Source: Alopecurus myosuroides
Lineage: Eukaryota; Streptophyta; Magnoliopsida; Poales; Poaceae
Length of the DNA: 64,000 bases
Direction: 5' to 3'
Assembly (NCBI GenBank): GCA_028641055.1
Contig: CM054062.1
Location: 233,566,376-233,630,375, forward strand
Shown here: one piece after another, positions 32,751-44,969 of the stretch
How positions within the stretch are numbered: position 1 is the stretch's first letter
How the letters are laid out: every line of letters starts with the position of its first letter
Program-made: the position numbers and the translations under genes
Notes under the pieces: generated by a model
Databases searched by the model: none
What the model was told of the DNA's origin: nothing
What the model saw: the letters and a program-made list of their open reading frames with translations, nothing else

Positions 32751-34343
32751 TGATGGTGCAGATCTTGCACTTGTTGGGATACCCCAAGAGGAGGGTGTGA
32801 TGAGCACAGTGGTAGGAGTTTTCCCCTTAGTTAAGAACCAAGGTTATCAATATAGTAGGAGAAGGAAGACCTTCGGAAGGTTGATGCCACTGACGGTGGT
32901 GCCGGCGCTTCACCGGTGTCAGCAACAACGTAGAACCTGCACACAACACAACCAAAATACTTTGCCCCAACGGTACAGTGAGGTTGTCAATCTCACCGGT
33001 CTTGCTGAAAACAAAGATTAGACGTATTGTGTGGAAAAACAATGTATGCTTGCAGTAAGTAAAGAAAGCAGGAAATTGTTGTGGTTTGTTTAACAGTGTG
33101 GAAAAATAGACCGGGGTTCATAGTTTCACTAGTGGTGTCTCTCCATAAAAGATAGCATGTTGGGTGAACAAATTACAGCTAGGCAGTTGACAAATAGAGG
33201 TTGCACCGTAGTGCACAATATGACGTGAAGATTACTATGGTATTTAGTGCGGGCATTACAACAAGATACATATACCGTAGTCCAACTACATCTATGACTA
33301 ATAATCCACCCTCAGGTTATCATCCGAACCCCCTTAGGTATTAAGTTGCAAGCAACAAATAATTGCATTAAACAAAGTGTGTAATGTAAGCAATGATTAT
33401 GCACGCGGGCACTATCACCGCTGTTTTCTCCCTAATGGCAATAGCACATCCTCCCCCTTCACGTTTCTGTCACTCGAGCAAGGCAACAAGGAGGCATGAA
33501 CCTACTATCAAGCATAAATACTCCCTCTTGGAGTTACTAGCAACTACTTGGCCAGAGTAACCACTAGCAACGGAAACCATGCAAGATCACAAATAGCATA
33601 TGCAAATAAAGACTATAATCAACTTGGCATAAGGTCAATATTCCTCGGATCCCAGCAAACACAACATGGAGAATTACATAATATCAATCTCGATCATGAT
33701 AGGCAGCTCACGAGATCTAAACATGGAGGCATAAGAGGAGAAGACAACCATCTAGCTACAGCTACGAACCCGTAGTCCAAGGATGAACTACTCACGCATC
33801 ACTCCGGAGGCAGGCATGGTGATGTAGAAGCCTCCGGTGATGATCTCCTCTCCGGCAGGGTGCTAGAAACAGCTCCAGAACCCCCCTGATCTAGGGTTGA
33901 CGGTGACGACGGCTGCGGAACTTTTTCGGGGATTTTGATCAGGTGCTTAGGGTTTTCCATCCCGGGGGCTTAAATAGGCGAAAGGGCAAAGGCGGTGGAG
34001 CTCCAGGGGCCCCACACCCATAGGTGGCGCGCCCGTGGGGACACGCACTACCCTATGGTGTGGCCCCCCTGTTGCCCGTGTTTGATTCCTCTTCGGTGTT
34101 CTGGATGCTTCCGGGGAAAATAGGAACTTCGGACTTTGTGGGGTCCAATTCCGAGAATGTTTCCGGAACAACTTTTCTGAAACCAAAAACAGCAGAATAC
34201 AGGGAACTGGCATTTGGCATCTTGTTAATAGGTTAGTCCCGGAAAACGTATAAAAATGCTATAAATAAGGGAGAAAAAAAGTAGCAATTAACATAATATG
34301 CTCATGAAGCATCAGAAATTATAGATACGTTGGAGACGTATCA
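32751..34343 (-). repeat. 3' LTR of element D (left copy)
   Basis: The 1,593-bp LTR differs from the right copy at about one base in twenty over the first 200 bases, so D is much older than A. A TATTTAAG box (complement, near 33966) is the likely promoter. Confidence 0.9.
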
Positions 34344-35237
34344 AGCATCCCCAAGCTTAGTTCCTACTCATCCTCGAGTAGGTAAACGATAAAACACAAT
34401 AATTTCTGAGGTGACATGCTACTAACATAAACTTGATCAATCTAATGTAAAAGCATATGCATGCTGAGATCAGAAAACTTTAAACACAGGCATGATAAAC
34501 AAAAATTTAATAATAAAACATATCAATTACTTTGCATCACGAAGAGTATCTCAAATAAAGGATCATGAATAATAATGCAAAGAAAGGTAGAAGTTTGTTT
34601 CAGGTATAGAGAAATCATGGCAAAGTGATATTTCGCTAGTCCTTAAGAGTGGGAAAAAACATAAATGCCAGGACACCTTCAAAGTTCATGAGGAACACTA
34701 GAACAAATTATTTAAGAACAAACAATATCACATGATGAAGTAATTATTGATGCTTATGGACAAATGCACATAGAATTCAGAATGGCAAAAATGCTCTCTC
34801 AACGGTGCATAAAGTTAGAAGATGGAGACTCAACATAAAACTAAAAGAAAGGCCCTTCGCAGAGGGAAGCAGGGATCACTCATGTGCTAGAGCTTTTATT
34901 TTATTAAACAAAGGTATTAAAAGCTTGAAACTCCTCCCATCCATCTTTCACAAACCATGGCTAACCGAATCCTCGGGTGCCTGCCAACAATCACATATCG
35001 TGGAGGAGTGTCTATATTTTGGGCGATGTATGCTAATGTCAACGAATGGTAAACAGAAAATACAGTACGTCACAAGTCAACTGGATTCACAAGAGCGGCT
35101 CCCATGGTGAAGGACGCAACTGGTGTAGAAGGTCATCCATCTTTCCCTTTCGTTTACACAATTATGCTTTGACTGATAAATCAGGGGCAAAAATAGTGAA
35201 GAAAATTTGTTTGTATTAATTTGGGGTTGGGCACCCC
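34344..35237 (-). other. 3' noncoding part of element D
   Basis: On the minus strand this leads to the 3' LTR and ends with CTAAGCTTGGGGATGCT, the purine-rich plus-strand primer of the family, directly before TGATACGTC. No ORF is convincing. It is joined, across copia H, to 48295-50130. Confidence 0.65.
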
Positions 35238-36491
35238 TGAAAGTGTTTCGTTTTCCCGGTGTTTTCTGTGTTAGTTAACAATACTGTGTAGGTGTTATAT
35301 TTAACATCGGCAACGATCACCGAAAAGATCGGTGAAGATTGGCCTAAGAGATTTGGGACAGATGCCAACCGGATTATTGGTACCGGATTATTCCGGAGGA
35401 GCCGGATATTCCGATTAAGAAAGTTTTGGTCCATTTTTGGGACAGAGATGAGCCGGATATTTGGTACCGGGTTATTCAGCTCAGACCGGATATTACGGTT
35501 GTGGAGTTTCTGCCCGAAAACGGCTAAGGATTGAAGCTAAAGCTGACAGAGATGGACCAGATTATTGGTACCGGATTATTCTGGAGGAGCCGGAATATCC
35601 GGTACGGTTGCCTGCGCGGGACAGAGTCAAGCCGGATTATTGGTACCGGATTATTCAAAGGAAACCGGATATTCCGGTTGAAGTCAACGGATTCAAGCAA
35701 GATCTGCAGACTGGATATTCCGGTCCAAACTTGGACCGAATATTCCGGTACCCAAAATCCTGCAAAACGGCTAGTTTTGAGGAGGGGGTATAAATACCCC
35801 TCCTGTTCCTCCTTGATCTCCAGTTCTTCCCCTTGGCATTCAATATCATTTAAGAGATCACCAAATCCCTCATAACTCCCAATCCCTCCACCCAAACTCG
35901 AAGATCTTTGGAGGATTGAAGGAGAAGGCCCCGATCTACATCTTCACCGAGCCGTTCTTCATTTCCCCCTCTCTAGCTCGAGGGATCTAGCCTAGGGTTT
36001 CCTCTTGTGGAGAACCTAGGCATCTTGCTACTTCTTGGTGATTCAAGATTGTTGGGAGCCCCCAATTTGGTTGTGGGTGTGTGCCCCCAAGTTGTTTGTA
36101 AAGGATTCGATTCCCGCCTCAAAGGGAATCAATAGTGGAAGGTGGAGTAGGCCTTTGTGGCGGGGTTCATCGGAGAATAGGGTGAGGCCTTTGTGGCGTT
36201 GAGTAGGCCTTCGTGGCGAGTTCACACCCCTCCAACGAGACGTACTCCCTTAACAAGGAGGAACTCGAGATTACATCGTGTCTCTACGTGCTTCACATCG
36301 GTTACCTCGTTCCCTTACTCCCTTTACTTGTGCTTGCATTGTGATTGTTGGTATCCTTGTCATATAGGTAAATTCACCGTAGTTGCATTATCTAGAGAAT
36401 TTACCTTTGTGTAAAGCCTAAACTACAAGAAAAATTAAAATTGGTCGGCGCACCTATTCACCCCCCTCTAGGTGCCCATACTTTACTTTCA
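35238..36491 (+). repeat. 5' LTR of element H, rich in GNATATNC sites
   Basis: This 1,254-bp LTR has a TATAAATA box at 35789-35796. Upstream are five matches to GNATATNC at 35404, 35593, 35667, 35713 and 35738, embedded in repeats of the type ACCGGATATTCCGGT and GGTACCGGATTATT. The 3' LTR is 27 bp longer, with an added stretch near 47055-47090. Confidence 0.92.
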
Positions 36492-36493
36492 AT

Positions 36494-36505
36494 TGGTATC
36501 AGAGC
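36494..36505 (+). other. Primer binding site, initiator tRNA-Met (H)
   Basis: TGGTATCAGAGC, two bases after the 5' LTR, is the standard copia primer site complementary to initiator tRNA-Met. Confidence 0.95.
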
Positions 36506-36546
36506 CTCGGCTCTTCTATCGGGCTTAACCGCCTAAGAGTTTAAGT

Positions 36547-39064
36547 ATGGGAGAAGATTCGGATACCGAAGCGTCCATGGTTAAAGTGTCCATGGATGAT
36601 CTCAATGAGTTCAGAAACTCATTGACCTCATCCATAGACACAAAATTTGATGAGTTGCGTCAAGTCTTGGCGGAACTCCTCAAAGCCAAAGGACCGGAGG
36701 TCGCCGACTCTACTCCTCCGGAAGTTATTCCGGAGGGCGCCAAGAAAGGGGTAGATGGTGATCCATCTAAAAATGCTTCCTCCGAAAACTCCACCGAGAA
36801 GGGCACGGATGGAGATGGAGAATATCACTCCGTCAAAGAACAATATTCTCCCGACCCCCCCCCCCGTCCCTCATCCTCATATAATCCGTAGGGGAGATCC
36901 ACCTAAAATTGATGCTTTTTCTTTTCGTGAATGGCAATATTACATGGAGACTCACTTGAAATCTTCTTCTATAGAGCTTTGGAGGGTCACTCGTGATGGA
37001 TACAAACCTCATGACCCCAAGAACCTTACAAGAAGGAAAGCCGTAGATTGTCAACTCAACTACACCGCCTTGTCAATTCTTCAACAAGTCGTGGGTCCTA
37101 ACCACATGCCGCATCTTCAACAATATTCCACCACCAAGGAAACATGAGACGCTCTTGTCATCATGTTTGTGGGCAATGAGAGTATGCAAAGGAATAGATA
37201 TGATGCCTTGACCAATGAGGCCGAAGGGTTCTATATGCATGATGGAGAGGACCATGTAGACATGTACAGAAGACTCAAGACTCTTACCACCGCCTTCTCA
37301 AATGTTGGTGCCAAGTACATTGATGATTCTTGGATCCAAAGGAAGTACATGATTGCCCTAATGCCATTTGAGGGCCCGGACTTGAAGAGCATTCAAGGAA
37401 GACATGATTTATCTTCCATGACCTCAACTCAAGTGAAGCAAGAAATGTGCTCCCATCAAGTGCAAACCAAGAATGCTCTTGACAACCGTTCTAGGGCCAT
37501 TGGAATGCACAAAGGGGCATCGGTTGCTTTGAAGGCCAAGGTTGTGTCAAGAGAGGTTGAGTATAAAGAAGAAGGAGAAGAGGCGTTGCCTCCCTTGAAA
37601 GAACAAGACTACGATCCCTTGCTAAAGGATCTCATTGCCCTCACCGTGCAAAAGTTTTGGAGGAATCCTCCCAAGGGAAAGAAATTTGTTGAGGAGAAGA
37701 CCAAGTCTCTCTATGGCAGTGATGGGGCTCAAAAAGTGAGGTCTTGCTTCAATTGCCAAGATAAGCACCACTTTGTTGCGGAGTGTCCCTATGAAAATAG
37801 AGAACTCCATAGTGGCAAGCTCATTCGCAAGGACAACTCCAAGGTTGAGTACAAGAAACCTAATTTCAAGAAGAAACCATTCAACAAGAAGTCTCCCACC
37901 AAGTTTGTGCTATTGACTCAAGAGGAGTATGATTTCGGGAGTGATGAAGAAGAAGAAACCACAAATGAAGTGGCCGCTCTAGCTATTGCTTCTACTCCAT
38001 CATCTTCATCTCTCTTTGAATCCCCCAATGACAATCATACTCAACGAAATGCCAAGTGCTTCATGGCTAAGGCCACGGAGGTATCACCTTCCTCCAACTC
38101 TAAGACCCCTAGTGAACTAGAACATCTTGCTAATCTTAGAGTAGAAGATGAGAGGCTCTCCTTGGAACATTTTATGTCTAACATGCAAGGGGAGACCAAG
38201 AAGTACTTTGAGCATCTCATGAGCCAATTGGGAGAGGCCCAAGAAGCTCTTGAGAAGAAAGGTGAGGTTGAAAGAAGGGATGCGGATGAAATTTCATCCC
38301 TCACTATGACTCTTGAGGAAGAGCATGATGGTAGAGGTTCTCTTGAGGAGGAACTTGAATCTATTGAAGAAACTCATAATGAACTTGTTTCTAATATCAC
38401 TAAGGAACGTGATCTTGCTATTGCTAAATATAAAAAGGCTAAAAAGCATAAGTTTGAGTTTGGGGTTGGTCATGGTAAACTAACCGAGGAGTTTGAAAAA
38501 CTAAGCGAGGCTCACAAAGCTTTGGAGAGTCAACATTCTTCCCTCAAAGATTTTCATGAACAACTTCGAAATCAACTTAATCAACTTAACAATCCTAGAA
38601 TCTCTACTTCTTCTTGTGATCATGCAAATATTATTGAGGAAAATTCTAGGTTGAAGGTTGAGCTTGCAAGGCTCAAGGGCAAAGGCCCTCAAGTTGAGAA
38701 GGTTGTGGTCTCTACCCCGAAAGTGGTTACCCCTAGCTCGAATGTGGTCATTGCTAGACCACAATTGAGTGCTCCAAGGCCACAAGTGGGCAAGCAAGGT
38801 CTTGGCTATGGTTCCAAGAAAAAGAACAAGGAGAAGACCAACAAAGGTTCTTCGGGTGGTATTGTCATTAGGGACAACACTACTCGTAGCACCTCCGCGG
38901 GAACTAACAATCCACACCATTTCTTATATGTTGTTTATTATGGTGTTGTGGAAGCTAAATATGTTTGTCCTATTGAGGATTTCATTGACTATACTATTTG
39001 GGTTCCTAAGACCCTTGTTGCTAACATGAAGGGACCCTCCTCGGGTCCTAACTCTAGTCAATGA
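36547..39064 (+). pseudogene. gag: gag of element H, one frameshift and stop
   Basis: ATG 36547 opens MGEDSDTEASMVKVSMDDLN; the frame shifts near 36860 beside a C-run and stops at 37145-37147. The main frame 37163-39064 (633 codons) continues with the gag core (DGEDHVDMYRRLKTLTTAF, WIQRKYMIALMPFE), an acidic Lys-rich part and a CCHC zinc knuckle, C-X2-C-X4-H-X4-C, starting at 37745 (CFNCQDKHHFVAEC). A long coiled coil follows (about 38150-38680) and a basic tail. The long coiled coil is typical of the SIRE lineage. The protein forms the particle and binds RNA. The pol frame begins in +1 right after the gag stop. Confidence 0.85.
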
Positions 39065-39068
39065 TCTC

Positions 39069-40990
39069 TTGCAGGACTATGCTTCCGGTGGGTCTAAATG
39101 GATAATAGATAGTGGATGCACTAGTCATATGACCGGAAGCAAAGAACTTGAGACGGAGTTGCGCCCAAATGACATACAAGCAACCATCACTTATAAAGAC
39201 TCGTCCTCGTCTAAGGTATCCGGGTTTGGCAAGGTTGTGATTGCTCCCGATATCACTATCGTGAACGTCATGCTTGTCGAATCCCTTGGTTTCAATTTAC
39301 TTTCTGTCCGCTCTCTTGGAAAGATGGGTTTATCCATCTTTTTTTATGTTGATATTGTGGTCCTTTTGAGGAGGAAGACTCTTGACGTCGCTTATGTGGG
39401 ACATGTTGAAAATGAGTTGCTCATGGTGGACTTTTCGAAGTCTACCAACTCTCAAACAATGTGCCTTTTCGGAAAGGCGGACGTGGGATGGTTGTGGCAT
39501 CGCCGCTTATCCCATGTCAACATGAAAACTTTGCAAAGTCTTCACACAGGTGGCCTTATTGTCGGACTAAAAGAAAATGTTTCCTTTTCAAAGGATCGCG
39601 TTTGTAGGTCGTGTGTTGAAGGAAATATGCATGATAAGGCGCACAAGGCCAAGACTATTATTTCATCAAAGAGGATCTTGGAGCTTCTCCATGTTGATCT
39701 CTTTGGTGCCGTGCCCGAGGCAAGTCTTGGAGGCAAGAAATATTTCTTGGTGATTGTCGATGATTAGTCAAGATACACTTGGGTTTATTTCTTCAAGTGC
39801 AAGAGTGAGACTCAACAAACCATCATCGACTTCTCCAACCAAGTGCAACGTCAACACAATGTGCAAATCATGGATATTAGGAGTGATAATGGTTCTGAGT
39901 TCAAGAACTACACTTTGAATGAATTCCTTAGTGAAGAAGGCATTCGTCATCAATACTTCGCCACTTACACTCCTCAACAAAATTGTGTTGCCGAAAGGAA
40001 GAATCGCACTCTCTTGGATATGGCAAGGACCATGTTGGCGGAGTACACTTCTCCCCAATATTTATGGTCTGAGGCCATATCCACCGCATGCCACTCCTCC
40101 AACCGCCTATACATCCGCAAAGGCTTGGACAAGACTCCATATGAGATCCTCATCGGCAACAAGCCCAACATCTCCTACTTCTGTGTACTCGGTTGTAAGT
40201 GCTTTTATTTGATCAAGGGTGTTAGGTTTTCTAAATTTCAATCCAAAACTATTGAGGGTATATTTGTTGGTTACGGTGCGGAATCCTACACTTATAGAGT
40301 CTTTGACAAAGCCTCACGGATTGTCATAGAATCTTGTAGTGTGGTTTTCGAGGAAAATGATGGCTCCCAAGTGGCGCAATTTCATGTTTCTAATGTAGAT
40401 GTTGAAATACCTCAAGAAGCCATAGGAAGGATGGGTGTGGGATTTTTCCGCCCCATTGAGGGACACCTTATGGCGACTCGAGAAGGACTATGCTCTACTC
40501 CAGTGGAGCCCTCCTCTACAATAGGAGAACAAGCCAAGGAGAAAAGTGCTACACCTAAACAAGAACATGATGAAGACCCTCCTCTTATTGACCAAGTTAC
40601 TTCGCAAGATGCAACCTCTCCTATCATTCATGCTAGTCAAGGTAAAGGCCAAGATCAACCATCCTCTTCATCCTATCCTCAAGTTGAAGCTAGTGTTGAA
40701 GATATTATTGTTGATGATGATAATGATGATCAAGGCCAAGTTGGTCAAGATGGGGACCCAAATGATCAAGACGATCAAGTGATTCCTCCGCGCAATAATG
40801 CGGAGATCGAAGCCCGTCGTGCTAGGAGGATAAGAAGAGCTTTGAAGCATATTGATGCCCAAGACAACAAGGTATTGGAAGATATTCAAGCTAGAAGATC
40901 CACAAGAAGGAAATTGGCACATTTTAGTGAACATCAAGCTCACATATCTATGGTGGAACCAAAGAAAGTGTTTGAAGCTCTTGAGGACTC
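39069..40990 (+). pseudogene. Protease and integrase of element H
   Basis: The copia protease starts with WIIDSGCTSHMTG (DSG active site). The integrase zinc finger (LWHRRLSHVNMKTL, CRSCVEGNMH) and core follow (LHVDLFGAVPEASLGGKKY, DIRSDNGSEFKN, the Glu of AERKNRT), so D, D and E are visible. A TAG at 39766-39768 interrupts the core after VIVDD. The C-terminal part (ENCVLGCKCFYL-type region, IFVGYGAESYTYRVFD) and an acidic linker lead to RT. A frameshift near 41000 separates it from RT. Confidence 0.85.
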
Positions 40991-40993
40991 TGA

Positions 40994-43794
40994 TTGGTTG
41001 AAGCAATGCATAATGAGCTCAATAATTTTGAGCGCAACAAGGTTTGGAGATTGGTTGAGAAGCCCAAAGATTGCCACAATGTTATTGGCACTAAGTGGAT
41101 TTTCAAGAACAGGCAAGATGAGAATTGCATTGTCATAAGGAACAAGGCAAGATTGGTTGCTCAAGGTTACACTCAAGTTGAAGGCATTGACTTTGATGAA
41201 ACCTATGCACCCGTGGCTCGCCTTGAGTCCATCCGTATCCTCCTTGCTTATGCATCTTCGCATAATTTCAAATTGCAACAAATGGATGTCAAAAGTGCTT
41301 TCTTGAATGGTCCACTAAAAGAGGAGGTATATGTTAAGCAACCTCCGGGGTTCGAGAACCTCAACTTTCCTAACCATGTCTACAAACTCGACAAAGCTCT
41401 CTATGGTCTCAAACAAGCACCACGTGCTTGGTATGAGCACCTTAGAGAATTGTTGGATGACCGTGGTTTCGAAGTGGGGAAGATCGACCCCACTCTCTGT
41501 TGGGAATATGCCCTAGAGGCAATTATAGATGATGTAATTCCCAATGTATTCATAAAGTTATTAAGTTGTCCTTTGGTTTGAACATCTGATATATGTCATT
41601 GAATATGTGATTCGATTGTGGAACTATGTATTCATGTTGTTCATACTAATTGTCCTTGGTCGTTAAGGTTGTGCTGGACACACACCCTAGACTAATGTGA
41701 GTGTTGGCTGATGACACGGTTCCACTTGTCATGGGCATGGTGATGCCATCCCAACATTCACGGACTTGGCTAAAGAGTTTAGCAAGTCGGACTGACCCAC
41801 ATTGAGATGCAACGATCAAGTCGTCATTTGCATGTCTCAATCAATGTAATCCTTAGACCTGAGGTTGTCGCACAATCCGAGTTGTGGATCACCGACTTAG
41901 GTTCTGTTAAACGTTGTTCTGTGACAAGGCAACTATAAAGGCAGAGTTCGGGTCGAATGAGAAGCAAGCTGCGTGATGTGGATAATCAAGATGGGATTTT
42001 GCCCCTCCTAATGGAGAGATATTCTCTGGGCCCTCTCGAGTGATATGATTCAGGAAGCATGGCCATGCGCGACTCAGTTAAGTGTTAACTGTGTCGGTTG
42101 ACTAAGAGTTAGTCAGATGAATCGCATATCATGGATCGAGAAGAGAGTTGAACTATTTAAGGGATGACGATAAATCGCCTATAGTTCGACAAGGTATATC
42201 GTGAGGCAAAAAGGACTAAGATGAATATCACATTGAAAGGTATGTCGTCATGACTCAATGGAACTTGGGAGTCGGCACGTTCTGCTAGGAGCCGCTACCG
42301 ATTGATCGATTGAGAGTAGGACTCCAATCGTGTCCAAGTCGCCATGAGCCTGCAGGGTCGCACACTTAAGAGCGGGAGCAAGTATTGGTCGGGTTGGACC
42401 CGAACCGGAAATGGACTGGTTTTGTGAGTCGGACTCACAGAGGGAATGGGCCACAAGTGTTGTGAAGCCCATTACCATACGCTATATAAAGAGGGGCGCA
42501 GGTTGCCCAGCGGGCGCGTTAGTCCACTATCCCATGCGTTGGGAACCCTATCCCCACTCAGTCCAGCCGCCGCACCGGACCTAGCAGTCCGCCGTCGGAG
42601 CTCCTCCTCGTACGTGTGGATACCGGCAGAGGTGTTGTACGTTCAGCATTTCGACGTTCGAGGGATTGGATCGGCCGGACCGGATCATGGGACTGCACTG
42701 CCCCGACGTGCTGCATCGATAATCCACACCTGCGCGTCTAGTGGTAATACTCGTGGCCTTCTACCTCGGCTAGATCTTGGAAGCATCGCGTAGGAAAAGT
42801 TTTGTTTATCTCTACGCGTTCCAACACTCTCTTCACCAAGAGAGTAAAGGGAGAGCTTTTCATATGCCAACTCTATGTGGACGATATTATCTTTGGCTCA
42901 ACTAACCAAGCTTTCAATAATGAGTTCTCTAAGCTTATGACTGACAGGTTCGAGATGTCTGGGTTAGCTTAAATTCTTCCTTGGTTTTGAGATCATGCAA
43001 TTGGCTCGTGGAACTTTCATTCCTCAAGCCAAGTATACCCAAGACATGATCAAGAGGTTTAACTTCCAAAATGCCAAGATCAAGTCTTCTCCCATGCAAG
43101 TAAAGTGCCACCTATCACGTAACCCAAAGGGTAAAGATGTGGACCAAAAGTTGTATCATTCTATGATTGGTTCTTTGCTTTACCTTTGTGCATCGAGGCC
43201 CGATATCGTTTTGAGTGTAGGTGTGTGTGCAAGGCGGCTCCTAAGGAAAGCCATTTAATGGAGGTCCATAGGATCTTTCGGTATTTGGTTCATACCCCAA
43301 GGTTTGGTTTGTGGTACCCAAAGGGAGCACAATTTTCTCTCAAGGGCTACACGGATTCCGATTGGGCGGGTGATCAAGATGATAGGAAGTCTACTTCTGG
43401 GGCTTGCCAATTTCTTGGTAGGTCTTTGGTGAGTTGGTCTTCCAAGAATAAAAATTGCATATCTCTCTCCTCCGCCGAAGCCGAGTATGTAGCCGCCGCA
43501 AGTATGAGCAAACTCTCAAGGAATATGATGTTCATTTGGATAAGGTTGCCTCTTTTGTGTGACAATGAAAGTGCCATCAAGATCGCCTACAACCTCGTGC
43601 AACATACAAGAATGAAGCATATTGAGATTCGCCATCATTTCATCCGAGACCATGTGGCAAGAGGGGATATTGCTCTATCTTATGTGCCCACCAAGGACAA
43701 TCTTGCGGATATCTTCACGAAGCCACTCGACGATGCAAGATTCATGTTCTTGAGGAATGAACTAAATGTCATTGATTCTAGGAGTTTGACTTGA
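40994..43794 (+). pseudogene. RT and RNase H of element H, split by solo LTR I
   Basis: The RT N-terminal part ([67 protein letters not shown]) runs to 41497. It is cut by LTR I and resumes at 42827-42832 (FTKRVKGELFICQLYVDDII, with YVDD at 42874-42885). Frame changes follow near 42970 and 43240. RNase H has the usual copia text (GYTDSDWAGDQDDRKSTSG, SWSSKNKNCISLSSAEAEY, DNESAIKI, HFIRDHVARG) and ends with TGA at 43792-43794. This is the enzyme that copies RNA into cDNA; it is not functional here. Confidence 0.88.
41498..42826 (+). mobile_element. Solo LTR I (BARE/Angela-like) in copia RT
   Basis: A 1,329-bp LTR with inverted ends TGTTGG/CCAACA is flanked by CTCTC (41493-41497 and 42827-42831). 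It starts TGTTGGGAATATGCCCTAG, the start of BARE/Angela/WIS-type LTRs, though it is shorter than I remember for those. A TATATAAA box is at 42483-42490. No internal region remains. Its removal with one CTCTC restores the reading of RT around PTLFTKRV. Confidence 0.95.
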
Positions 43795-44969
43795 GGATCT
43801 TGCACACACCCCTATAGATGAAACGTGTTTGGGTTTAGGTGTAGGCATGGACATAGGGGGAGTGTTATCCTAACACATTGGGTTCTCCCTACCCCCATTA
43901 TGCCCAAAGCAAATATTCATTGTTATCTCTCTTTTTCTAATGTTGAATTGTGAGCTTCAATGTCGAGAATTGGCAATGCACCCAAGATATATCTTCGCGG
44001 TGGCATACCATGATCTCTTACATGGTGGCTTAGGCCACTAACCTCTTCTTTTTGAAGAGTTGGATCTTAGTTGGGATTTATTTGATATCTCGTTGCATTT
44101 CTTGGTGTTTTCCCTTCTAAGTGTTCGTTCGTAGGAAAATCTCACTCAATTGGTCTTTTGTTTGTTTGATTCTTACTTTTGAGAGGGATAAGTACTACTT
44201 TCAGTTTGGTGTTTCTATCCTAAGCCATTCTACCTTAAAACCAACTTCTTCTAGCACATGTGTCGTTCCATTGGAATGAGGAAATTTCGAAACAGTAGGC
44301 AGCCGGAATTTCCGGTCCAGTTTTGAACCGGAATATCTGGTCCGGCGAAAATCACATATCTTGGACAAGGACGGGGAAGGGGCAGTTCGTGCCCTTTCTT
44401 ACCCAACTCCTCTCCTCCACCCCTCACGCTGCCGCACTGAATCTTGCCCCCCCGGGCCGTTTCCTCCGCAGGATCTTCGAGCTATTGCCCAGATCTTGTT
44501 CCCCTCATCCTCGGGAGCGTTTGCATCCAAGTATCTTCGTCCATGGATGCCAGTAAAGTTCGATCTCGTTGGATCTTGGTGCTATAACCATACCACTCCA
44601 TGGATTTGTGTTTTTGTTGACAATGCTTGGTAGAAATTGCTCCCTAGGGTACCCTATGCTTGCTAGATACAATAGTCTAGATTCTCTAGTCACCGATCTA
44701 GTTTTGAACTCTAGATTAGGATCGGTTTTGTGCTGTTTTCGCAGTACCGGAATATCCGGTCCAGGTTTGAACTGGAATATCTGGTTCAGTTCTGTACCGG
44801 AATATCCGGCTGAGTGCAGTACCGTTTGAGAACAGCCCAAATTTGTCCTTGCTAGAATTTTTATTAGATTAATACCTGGAATCTTTTCTATTGTTTTATG
44901 CCAATTCATCCATTGCTTGACATATGTGCACTTACCCCTATTGCTTTCCATCTATTTTCTCATTCACAG
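43795..44969 (+). other. Spacer between pol and extra ORF of H
   Basis: This is noncoding. It contains further ACCGGAATATCCGGT-type palindromes (near 44309, 44328, 44746 and 44796), two of which match GNATATNC (44750 and 44800). It ends in a pyrimidine-rich acceptor TTTTCTCATTCACAG at 44955-44969, directly before the extra ORF, so the ORF is probably read from a spliced RNA. Confidence 0.6.

Noticed and set aside
40668..41006. Minus-strand frame opposite the copia H linker
   Set aside because: It is the shadow of an Asp/Gln-rich sense region (GATGAT repeats).
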